A DNA stretch of 64,000 nt from Membranipora membranacea. Lineage: Eukaryota > Bryozoa > Gymnolaemata > Cheilostomatida > Membraniporidae. The position numbers and the translations under genes are program-made. Shown here one piece after another: positions 54,901 to 64,000 of the stretch. How positions within the stretch are numbered: the first letter of the stretch is position 1; each line of letters begins with the position of its first letter. The notes beneath the pieces were generated by a model, which was given only the letters and a program-made list of their open reading frames with translations, was not told the origin of the DNA and did no database searches. Location of the stretch: the NCBI GenBank assembly GCA_914767715.1, contig OU612065.1, forward strand, positions 26,720,001 to 26,784,000, written 5' to 3'.

Positions 54901-57900
54901 GTGATTGTAATATGGCTCTCAGGTGTCACACTTTAATCCAGGCTGGTTCACGAGGCACAATGTTTGAACAAGGAGTTAGAGACAACTCTAACTCCTTGGT
55001 TTGAAAGACTGCTCACCTAGGCCAGTTGTCTCCAAGTCATAGTATATCAACTCATATTTGATGCTATCAATCTCCAATATGCCCTCCACATTTGAAACCT
55101 CTCCCATCTCCATCAGTGTATTCTTGTTATCTAAATATTTAATGGATGCACATCAATGCAGCTGTATAAAAATATTCTTATACGATTAGTGTTGCTTCCA
55201 ATAAGAACGTACACGTCAATGACATAGTCATAGATAAGATAAAAACCTGAATGGCGACTGCCTACTACACAGTTTTACATAGATCACTCAAGAGATGAGT
55301 TGGTTTAGATGGCCTTACCGCCGTTATCTGTGATAAATATCTCTATGTAGATTGGTTTATCAGAAGCTTAGCTGTGCTGGCTCTGAAAAGTGTTATGGAA
55401 CTTTTAGGCTCCCCTTATTTTAAAGACTTTTATAGTGCTTCCCCTACTGAAATGTGCATCAAACTGATGGACATGATGATCAGTGTCCCAACTAGTCATT
55501 GTATTTTCATAATTAACATTGAAGTGTTAAATTACTGTTTTATAAAAAGTCTTCTATAGAATCTATTCATCATATCTAATAGTTCGTTTAGTTTAAATCT
55601 ATGCCTCAAACAAATAATATGGAGGAGCACAATGTTTCCGTGCAGAATGTGATTCCATGCAATTTCAGCCCATCATGAAGCATTGAAACATTCAAAGTTT
55701 TCAATTTCGTTCCTTCACATTGGTCATTCGCAATCACAAAACGCATCAGGTTAGAATTCTATAGTAAATCTACTGTGTTTTGATTACATTACAAACCAAA
55801 CCACACACAACAGCCAAATCCCAGTCAAATGATCATTCGGAGCATGGGAAGTCTACAGGGAATTTTGTTTGTTGTTTGTTTTTCACCACTTCATCCAATC
55901 AGATGTTCTCGTTTCAAATTCCCAATATTTCATCAGAGACTAAGGATTATCTATAGTCTCTGATTTAGGCCATTTGACTTCCTAGTTTGGGTCAATATAG
56001 ATAACGATTCATGGCTCTTCAGCTGGACGGGAACACCACTGGCTAATTCAAATTGTAAGCCAGTGGGAAGCAACTGAATTTTTTTATTGCACTACCCCCA
56101 GCTATAGCCTATAGCCTTTGAGATAAGGTCAACCAGCTAGGGATGGAGAGAACATAGCGAGCATTTTGAAGAGCAAAATGAAAGTTGGGTTCATCTTCAG
56201 ATTTATCACTTGCAATTTCGTATATAAAATGATGGATTAGAATACATATAAACTACTTCTACATTACTCCACCAGCTCTACCACTAATGCTTCATATCGC
56301 GATTACTAAAAATGATTTAAATACGGCAGAAAATAAATAATTAATTGAAAAATTAATTTTGAATTGTAAGTAACAGTTTCTGGACAAAAGTCCCTGAACT
56401 TAATCACTACCAGAATAAATTATTATGTAAAATATAAATATATATATGTATATACTTTTATTGTCAGCAACAATTCATTATTTCAAATGTTTTTCATGAT
56501 GTGACATAAATGGCAAAAAAGAAAAATGATACAAAGATTCAACAAAAAATAAGACTACGCCAATAAACTGAAAAAATGTTGCATTAGCCTTTTCTTAAAC
56601 ATATTCAAAGTAAGAGTGCTTCTCAATGAAGAGGGTAAAATGTTAAAGTTTGTTGCGATTTTGTGGTTTAAGTTGTCTAATGGAGGTTTAAGTAAGTGTG
56701 TATCTCTTCTTGGAAATCGGTGTGGTGTGGTAACAAAAAAATCAGAGATGTATGGAGGTGATCAATTATTCAGAGCCTTAAATCCCGTAATGCAAGTAAA
56801 ATAATTGCTCAGTATTGGAAGGGGTAAAATTTTAAGTGAGCTACATAGGTCATTAGTAGGTGACAAATAAAAAGGTATATGTTGAACATTGGCCACAATT
56901 CTCAAGGCTCTTTTTTGCTGAGTGAAAATTGGGGTTGTGATATTTGATGCACATAAGTTGTAATATATATGGATACCATAAATGAGAGAACAGTGAATAA
57001 ATTGAAAATAAAATTGTTTAGCAGAATGCGTGGTCAAGTAGGGTCTGCATAGCTTAAGTAAGTTTGTATTTTTTGACACCTTATCCAAAACAGTGTGATT
57101 TTTTGATTTATTGTCATGTGATTATTTTTGCACCACTTGTTGATTGAAACCAAATAAGGTAGTAAATTTCAAGTAGAAGTAAAGCATATGAATGTTTTAA
57201 TTGTTGAGTTGGTGGAAGGTCCATTGCTGGTTCCAGTTATAGATTGAACTTTCTGATATAACTCAAAAGCTGTTTGTTGCTGAGTTTAGCTTCCACTAAC
57301 TCCTTTAATATCGCAACGTCAGCTACTGCTCCGTGAGCATCATACCTTTTCTCTAAAAACTTTGTGACAAGAGTCGCCTGCCTGTGGTTGACCATATTTG
57401 GGTATTCTCCTTTAAACACCTGAAATGTATCTAAACACAAGCTTACTGCCTCATCAAGGTCAACTAACAACCCGCAGTTTTTCGCGGCCTTGCCGACACG
57501 AGGATTGTCAAATCTGATGATGTTGTGCCCAACCAATATTGGTTGATGTGTTCTGTCACCTAAAAACTTTATGAAGCTCCTTAGAGCAGTTCGGATGTCC
57601 GTAGTCTCCACTAATTCTTTGTTCTTGGTCATTTTCATAACATCCATGTCATACTCGATGCCGGTGATTTCAGAAGCTTTCCTGTCGATCGGTTTCTTTG
57701 GCCTCAAATAGGTTGAGAAGCTGCGTCCTGTAGAATCTATGGCTGCGATCTCTGTGATGTGGCATGTCGGCGCTACAAAATGATGATTGTTTTTTTAAAC
57801 TGTTTTACAAGAGTTTAGTTTGGCTAGTCTAGAGGTGACATCGTGTCAGCTAGAACTAATAGTGAAATATGGAATTTATATGAAGTAAAGGGGGTGTGTC

Positions 57901-60900
57901 AATGTTAGCTAGTTCTCAATTTTGCTGTTTTCAGCATTCCTGAAAAGGCGAAATTTTCCTGCTGTGAATACTTCACTCTAGGGTGTATATAAATCAATAA
58001 AGTATCCCTTGTGCCACCATTCCTCCTCATCCCTAGCCTTGTCATGCCGCTACTCTTTTTTTTATTTTGTGGCCCCCTGACGAGGCTATAGCTAACCCCC
58101 CCTCCTCCCCACATTGATAATTTTATGTGTTATCAAGGTGGTGTGAATGAACTTTTGAGTATATTTATTGGCACACATACATTAAAGAGTACATGAAAAC
58201 CATAGACCAAGTATTTATATTATATTACGAATATATATATAATATATATATAGGTTCAAATCTGTGCTTTTAAGTGTCATCTGTGTGTATTTGGCCCCAA
58301 CTAAGTGTCACTCAAAAATAAAGAGTCATTTTATATGACCCACAAAAAAATCATGTCTTAAATCCTCTTAAATAATCATGTTGGGCATCCTTAACCCAAT
58401 AGTAATTGATGGTAGATAAAATAGCCTGACATGGTCGGACAACTCCAATGCAAAGATGTGCCCTACTGGGCAGTTTCAGATATATATGAATGACTCATAA
58501 TCCAGGGTTTTTATGGGTACCAATAGTGGGATATATAATATATGACACTTTATTGCACAAATGTGTGTATATATATATATTTCAAATTGGATGTTTGAAT
58601 TCAAGCTAGCTCACCTAGTCCTGTGGTCTCCAGGTCATAATATATTAACTCATGCTCGACATTGTCAATCTGCAAGATTCCCTGTTCATCTGAATCCTCT
58701 CTTATCTCCAGTGCTTGATTCTCATTATCTGAATATTGAACAGATACATGAAATTGTAGTTTCATTTATGGGTAGATTCCAAAGACTTGTCCATGGTAGA
58801 TTCTGTTAGTAACATAAACGTCGTATAAATACATAGTTTACTTTGTATACGGTATTTATATGGTCATTTTACTAACTGTCTACTTGTTGCTATCAATGAC
58901 AACATGTAAGTACAAAAATTCATTACACATGTCCACATGAAAAGACCATTTCTGGTACTATTCTATCCATACTGGATTGTCTGCACTCAACATTTTACTC
59001 TCAAGTGAGATTGCTCGACTAACTAGCCTTACCTATACTGCTGTTATCCATTTTTATTCTGTATGACCGTTAAGGACTGCTCTGACAATTCAGAAAGTTA
59101 GAGGGACAGACTAGACTGTCACAATCTATCGCCAACCGGATATGCATTAACAACCAATCACAGAGAAACACATCATCTTTAAAGTGCACACCCTATCTTC
59201 TTCCTGAGCATAATCGTGTATGTCAAGGGGAATTTTAAATTTACGCATTCCTGATAAATGGGAATTTTCTGCTTCTTATATTATCTGTTTATTTAATTTG
59301 ATCAATTTATATATTCTGTAGTAAACTGTACATAGTGTAGCATGTCAATTAATGATGAAAATTCAAGAGTCTGATAACGCTGTGAAAGCAATCATTGTCT
59401 GAACAAAGTGTATTTTATTGCAGTAACTCACAGCCAGTAATGTTTCAAAGCTCGACCTTTGAACCATATATTGTTTTTGATAACACCTGAATGCTGGCAG
59501 AGGGAAGAATCTGATATACAGTTTTTTCTGTATTAGTCTCATTACAAATAACATTGTTTTAAGAATTCCTCAGTTTGATAGTAATTCTTTTGAGTATGAA
59601 ATGATTGTATGTCATGCTATCTCCAAAATCATAAAAAATTACATAATTAATATTGCCCCTGTTCGATAAACTGCAATTGGTGTGCAAAGAAATGAATTAC
59701 TGCACAGATTTTGAGTTTACCAGTGTATATAAGTAAAGAGTTGTAGGAACATTTTGGTGATAATATTTTTACTGTAAATGGGGATGGTGAGATGGCGCAA
59801 TTGCGCATTGGTTAGCACGCTTGCTATCCACTTGCCAGGTGATTGGTGCCGCAAGAGTTGTGGGTTTGAACCCCACTGGGGGAGTTTTCAAGGTTGATTG
59901 TTTCAGCCCCCAGCACCCAGCACCCACAGGTGAATACCTCTCCAACAAAATTTGATCAGCTCTGAGGTTTCTATTTCAGATCTGTACGGTCAGCTATGGT
60001 AAAGTAAAGCTTGTGCTGAAACACAACAAGTACTTTGTGGAGAGTCAGTTTCCTGTGAGTATGTTGAATTGGAGCATCAGCAAGTTTACTATGAATATCG
60101 GTAACTGTAGACTCAAATTTAATCAACATGTCGACATGATTATTTTTGTTATACCCCTTGATGCATATGTAGATTGAATCAAATTAAATGACCCGGACAT
60201 AACTCGCCAGAAATCATCGAATTCACAAAAATTGAGTTTCAGCAAAGACAGGTTTACTAATTGAGTATTTTTATTAGCAGAGTAGAGAATCTTGAGTTGG
60301 ACAGAAAATTGCTTGCAGTGCACTATGACCATTGCCTTCCCTAATTTAACATTAGGTGGTCTTTGAATTATTTCCACTGATGCCATAGTGCTTTCCTCAT
60401 GTCCGTCATTGAAGCTTCCTTGCCAGCCGAAGTATCTCATGTGCAAGTTTTTCCTATGGTGACTTAATTAATGTTTTGAAGGATGTGATACAAAAGTTGC
60501 TGAAAGATCCAGTCGTTCAAGATTGTGTGCAGAGAAAAGAAGCTGCTGATCAACTAGTAAAATCACAAGTCAACACAAAAAATGCTCTTAAGGTAATCTA
60601 TCAATCTTCTGTCACTTTCCTACTTGCAGCAATCACATTAGTAGGTATAGCAGGCAAACTGTGGGAGTGGTACATTTACATATTTACATGAAATCCCATT
60701 ACTAACCTCATTTCTCAGATATTCTCCCCGCATAAATATGATTGACCCAAAATATGTAAAAATGATTATGCTATCCTATCACCTAGGTACCACAGCCCCA
60801 GCCAGGGACATCAAGCGACCCCACTGCCGAAGGAGAGGAGGCACCTGAGGAGCCCGAGCCAGTGCCTGATGACATCTATGATTACTATGATAAGATGGAC

Positions 60901-63900
60901 AAGGAGGACGAGGATGCTGTCGATCTGAACACCGTATCCTTCGAGGTCATCCAGGAACAAATTGAAGTCTTACAAAAAAGGTACGGCCTGACTAGATCAA
61001 GCATGATCCAATTTGTCTGCATCCAGGGGCTCATCAGTAGAATAAAAATGACTGACCGGACTGCGGGCAAATTCGATCAAAATTCTACGGCCTGACTGTG
61101 TGTGTTAGCTTGAACTACTGATTGTATGAGACAATTTGATGCGTTCAAACAATTTGTATTAAATTCTAATTTGATGATCCTTTGGGGTTGTCCCTTTCTT
61201 TAAAATTGAAAGACAACTCTGTCGGTCCTCAGATTCCTTGGTAGGAGAAATCCTACCCATTCCCTCTACTAGCGTTTTCAATGTATTTTCATAAGAAATA
61301 AAGTATCCATTTCAGTTGTTCGAATACTACAACTCTTGATTCTGCTGAAAGCAAAATATTATGTTTCATAGATCCTTTTGCAGCTTGAAAACAGGAATTA
61401 ACTATAGCGTCAAGTCTAGCACACCAACTTTCGCATCATGACATTGTTTGATTGACAGGATCCTCTAAAGGTGTAGCTAGACAGGCCCACGAAATCGCGT
61501 GGGGAGGCAATTCCACGCGTTGTTCATGCCAAACCACGCCGTTGGGCATGCTAACGATGCGTCTTTTCAAAGACCAGCATGTTCGTGTTGTTAACCACAT
61601 TGTGAACCTACACTTCTGTCATTGGCCAGTTGGTACAATAGAGCGTATTTAATTGGTCATTACTCCTTACTCATTGGTCATGGCTCATTGGTCACTCACT
61701 TAGCAAGCAATGTTGTCACAAAGTGGGTGTGTTTAGTCTATGAAGCCACGCCCACCACGCGTGGGAAGACAATTCCACGCATTTCGTGGGCTCATGTAGC
61801 AAGGCCTTAAGCCCATCAAAATGTTTTTGCTATATTTTGAATAGAAGTTTTTCCATCATCCCTTGTATCTTTTTTGGAAGCAGCTGACTAGTAGGGAGGT
61901 GACTAGTTACTCATAACTAATAACTAGTGACAAGTTACTAGTTACTAGTGACAAGTTACTAGTGACAAGTTACTAGTGACAAGTTACTAGTGACAAGTTA
62001 CTAGTGACAAGTTACTAGTGATAAGTTACTAGTCATGGTCCTCCTAAAGTTTCCACAGGTTACTTGGATAAAAAATAGTTCATCACTGTAACACAGCAGC
62101 TTGTCATATACAGGACAATAATTGGGCATGGCCAGCCTAAATGTTTTTGATTGCTACACATGTGATGAATTACTTTGTTTCAGGTGCATTGAATTAGAAT
62201 ACCCACTTCTAGCAGAGTATGATTTCAGGAATGACACAGCAAACCAAGATATCAAGTTAGTTATGTCCTCAACTTGTTTTATTTCGCCATAATAAAGCAA
62301 AACTGATTTTACTTGAAAGGATTAAAATAGTTTTTGTTGTTTCATTCTCTTCTGTGAAATTTGTAATATCATATATCATGGGTTTTGGATTTATCCGGAA
62401 TGTTCCTGGCCCGACAATTTAAATATTACCACTTTTCTCTGATCTGCAGTATGGATTTGAAACCAAGTACTATGCTGAGGCCGTATCAGGAGAAATCTTT
62501 ACAGAAGATGTTTGGTAATGGGAGGGCCAGATCAGGTGTTATTGTGCTGCCGTGTGGAGCTGGTAAAACACTTACAGGTGTCACTGCTGCCTGCACAGTG
62601 AGAAAGAGGTGCTTAGTGCTCTGTACATCTGGTGTCGCTGTGGAACAGTGGAGGTCTCAGGTAGGATGGCTTAAACTACTGCTGCCACACAGTCAAATGT
62701 GTTCTTATTGAATTCTGTATGGCTCAAAACTAACAAAATGAGACTGCGTTCCTTGCATTGTCACCTAATGGCAAATATTTTGCACAAACTGATTGTCAAA
62801 ATCAGGGTATCTTTGAGCAATACATAATTCAATAAGCACACATGTGACTGAGTGGCAGCAGTGGCTTAAACACTAATGCTGTTTTTTTGGGTCTCTAAGA
62901 AGCAAATATTTTGTTTTTTACCGATGTGTACCTCCAGAAACAGCTCTTAACTGGAACCTCTAGAATAAAAACAAGGATTGGATCCCTCTGCAGTCCCTGT
63001 GGCAGTTATAATAGTACAAACCTGATGAGGTGCCCTTCTGCCCAATGTTCCTTAAAGACTGAGTATTAATATTTCAATAATATTATAGTGCTAGTGTTAT
63101 ATTTGATACACTCATACAGAAAGCCAATTCAAACTGTGACAAAAAATACCCAGAGACATTTTCCTATCATTGATCAATCATCATTATCAACATCATTTCT
63201 ATTGGGGAGATAGGGTCTTTCAAATGAAAAATGAAAATATATTTTGGAAATTTATAAGCAAAATATCTCGAGCAATTGAACAATAATATAACATCATCTC
63301 AAGTCTATGACTGGGTTGCAATCTACCTCACATGTCGCTTACTTATTTCAGCTGTTCCACTAGCTAACCATAATGACAGGTTAGCTTTTAGTATCCTTAA
63401 GCCAGAAATACCTTCCTAATTGCGTCTACTGTCTCCTACGGAAGCACTGATTCGCAATGAGTAAACCTCACTCACTATTGAATCTGCATTGTCACATTCA
63501 GGAAATCTTTCTGAATCATTTAGCGTATCATGATGATAATTAGCTATGTACGTTTCCTCCATATGTGATAAAACACAAGCTTCCCATTATACGCTTGTGC
63601 AAGCGAATAAATAGGTAAACAGTTCCTTATATATCACGCTGACTTGCAGATTATATCTGATAGTAAGATTATAATTTCATATGCTGGGTATTATCTGATG
63701 TGTCGTCAGCTCCATAAACATAAATATTCTACATATTATGGCTCATAAAGTTATATCTATATATGACCGTTTTGTTTACAGTTTAAGATGTGGTCGACTG
63801 TCGATGACAGCATGATATGTAGGTTTACCTCCGATGCTAAGGATAAGCCAATGGGCTGTTCTATCTGTATATCTACCTATTCTATGCTTGGTCACACCAC

Positions 63901-63974
63901 TAAACGTAGCTGGGAAGCTGAAAAAGTCATGGAATGGCTGCAGACCCAGGAATGGGGCCTCATGTTATTAGATG
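51960..63974 (+). CDS. ERCC3: ERCC3/XPB, TFIIH helicase subunit (N-terminal half, cut by window end)
   Basis: A DNA translocase/helicase of TFIIH, opening DNA in transcription initiation and nucleotide excision repair. Exons: 51960-52008, 52353-52451, 52723-52931, 53406-53561, 59980-60054, 60482-60592, 60787-60980, 62184-62255, 62450-62660 and 63782-63974, about 456 residues so far (human 782). The basic start [12 protein letters not shown] precedes a nuclear-localisation-like SRKRKR. The N-terminal domain shows [20 protein letters not shown] and [11 protein letters not shown]. An acidic linker follows ([16 protein letters not shown]), then [18 protein letters not shown]. The helicase part has LRPYQEKSL, Walker A LPCGAGKT (Lys about 361), and [20 protein letters not shown]. 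The last visible exon ends LMLLD plus one base, just before the DEVH box. The intron at 53562-59979 hosts two antisense exonuclease genes. Confidence 0.96.
52954..53114. repeat. probable short DNA-transposon remnant
   Basis: Begins CAGTGCACTCCACTGAATTC and ends GAATTAACCAGCTCACACTG, with repeated TCTGAATTA motifs between. Such tandem GAATTA words are common in the ends of pogo/Tigger-like elements. Target duplication is not clear. Confidence 0.4.
53690..53749 (-). repeat. tRNA-like (SINE-type) fragment
   Basis: The reverse strand reads GTGGCTCAGTAGACAGTTG, an A-box-like start, and about 25 nt on GGTTCAATTCCC, a B box. No cloverleaf closes. Likely part of a tRNA-derived SINE. Confidence 0.4.
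53946..55319 (-). pseudogene. DEDDh 3'-5' exonuclease, copy 1 (start codon missing)
   Basis: A small DnaQ/TREX-like exonuclease nested antisense in an ERCC3 intron. Exons 55130-55017 (ends [10 protein letters not shown]) and 54481-53946 (stop TAA) match copy 2 in length and phase. Catalytic set: DxE in DLETTGL, Asp in [12 protein letters not shown], and HGAVADV giving the His and last Asp. The expected first exon, ending at 55319, reads ACA GAT AAC GGC G where copy 2 has ATG GAT AAC AGC AGT ATA G. An in-frame stop lies upstream with no ATG between. An in-frame Met in the second exon (TLMEMGEV) could still give about 205 residues with all catalytic positions, so the copy may be expressed in shortened form. 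Substrate unknown; the family resembles exonuclease domains annotated as PolC-type or PML-like. Confidence 0.75.
54583..54904. repeat. foldback/SINE-like insertion in intron of exonuclease copy 1
   Basis: Left end TTTCCATGGTAGGTTTGAGG and right end CGAAACTCACATGGAAAC are inverted relatives, extended by GGTCGACCTGAG / GAGCTGAG-like tracts. The GC-rich interior contains AGCGGTTAGCATC and GGGTACCAATCC, reminiscent of Pol III A and B boxes. Copy 2 has no counterpart in its matching intron. Confidence 0.5.
56555..57088 (-). mobile_element. degenerate non-LTR retrotransposon (LINE) reverse-transcriptase fragment
   Basis: The minus-strand frame carries [29 protein letters not shown] and [17 protein letters not shown], the typical C-terminal end of a LINE reverse transcriptase. 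It stops after FKALNN and continues in another frame with the usual tail ([20 protein letters not shown]). The 5' part is missing and a frameshift is present, so it is dead. Confidence 0.8.
57237..59051 (-). CDS. DEDDh 3'-5' exonuclease, copy 2
   Basis: Predicted nuclear or cytosolic 3'-5' exonuclease. Three minus-strand exons: 59051-59033 (MDNSSI), 58728-58615 and 57772-57237 (TAA), 222 residues. Catalytic residues: Asp and Glu of YYDLETTGL, Asp of FDNPRV after GHNIIR, and His plus Asp of [11 protein letters not shown], the DEDDh arrangement. An acidic leader (residues 7-30) precedes the fold. It is nested antisense in the ERCC3 intron, about 3.3 kb from copy 1. The last exon is nearly identical to copy 1 while the second exon differs at many positions. 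Partner or substrate cannot be told from sequence. Such exonucleases often trim DNA or RNA ends. Confidence 0.82.
58035..58087. repeat. ~53-bp hairpin element, AGCCTTGTCA family
   Basis: AGCCTTGTCATGCCGC on the left and CCCCTGACGAGGCT on the right flank a T-rich loop, matching the element at 37366-37413. Confidence 0.6.
59781..59885 (+). repeat. tRNA-derived SINE-like sequence
   Basis: Reads TTGGTTAGCACGC (A-box-like) and, about 50 nt on, GTGGGTTTGAACCCCAC (B box and T-stem). The arms do not form a full tRNA. It lies 95 bp upstream of an ERCC3 exon. Confidence 0.5.
61469..61807. mobile_element. MITE with TAA target duplication (PIF/Harbinger-like)
   Basis: A 339-bp non-coding element. Ends: AGGTGTAGCTAGACAGGCCC on the left, and AGGCCTTGCTACATGAGCCC when the right end is read inward; both continue CACGAAAT.GCGTGG. 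TAA flanks it on both sides (61466-61468 and 61808-61810), the target size typical of PIF/Harbinger. It lies in an ERCC3 intron. Confidence 0.7.
61912..62034. repeat. minisatellite, 14-bp unit
   Basis: About eight tandem units of TGACAAGTTACTAG, irregular at both ends. Each junction creates the palindrome ACTAGT. It is in the ERCC3 intron before the exon at 62184. Confidence 0.9.
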
Positions 63975-64000
63975 GTTCGTTACCTTGCTTATCTATTGTC

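Noticed and set aside
61912-62034. CRISPR-like array
   Set aside because: Units are contiguous with no unique spacers, in a eukaryotic intron; it is a minisatellite.

Overview
This window is nuclear DNA from an animal, most likely an AT-rich marine invertebrate. Sponge- or cnidarian-grade is a guess from gene content and compact GT-AG introns; the species cannot be named from what I see. Every protein gene found is split into small exons. I rebuilt each one by reading exons, splice sites and intron phases by eye, and phases agree across nearly all junctions. The host genes belong to conserved animal or eukaryotic families: LL5/PHLDB, prosaposin, Rab35, epsilon-tubulin, a TARBP2/PRKRA-type dsRNA-binding protein and ERCC3/XPB. 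An initiator tRNA-Met also lies in the window.

Layout. About 1-23.0 kb, minus strand: an LL5/PHLDB gene with its FHA domain and coiled coils; the C-terminal PH domain would lie left of base 1. The initiator tRNA-Met sits in one of its introns. 27.5-36.3 kb, plus: a three-domain prosaposin-like gene. One of its introns holds an inserted antisense P-element/THAP9-type DNA transposon (29000-33932) with an apparently intact transposase of about 875 residues, terminal inverted repeats of about 500 bp and a perfect 8-bp target duplication. 37.6-42.9 kb, minus: Rab35. 43.6-46.8 kb, plus: epsilon-tubulin. 47.4-50.4 kb, minus: a protein with three dsRNA-binding domains. 51.96 kb to the right edge, plus: the N-terminal half of ERCC3, cut just before the DEVH box. 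A 6.4-kb ERCC3 intron contains two antisense tandem copies of a small DEDDh 3'-5' exonuclease gene and a LINE reverse-transcriptase fragment.

The genes alternate in orientation: PHLDB/saposin, Rab35/TUBE1 and TARBP2-like/ERCC3 are head-to-head, while saposin/Rab35 and TUBE1/TARBP2-like are tail-to-tail. They are unrelated housekeeping, trafficking, cytoskeletal and RNA-silencing functions and do not form a pathway. The Rab35/TUBE1 intergenic space of 662 bp probably carries a shared promoter.

The most notable observations are the seemingly autonomous P element, the mosaic divergence of the two exonuclease copies (near-identical last exon, diverged first exons, start codon missing in one), paired YDxP motifs in PHLDB that resemble Crk-SH2 docking sites, and several families of short foldback elements. 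I did not find a convincing new multi-gene system.
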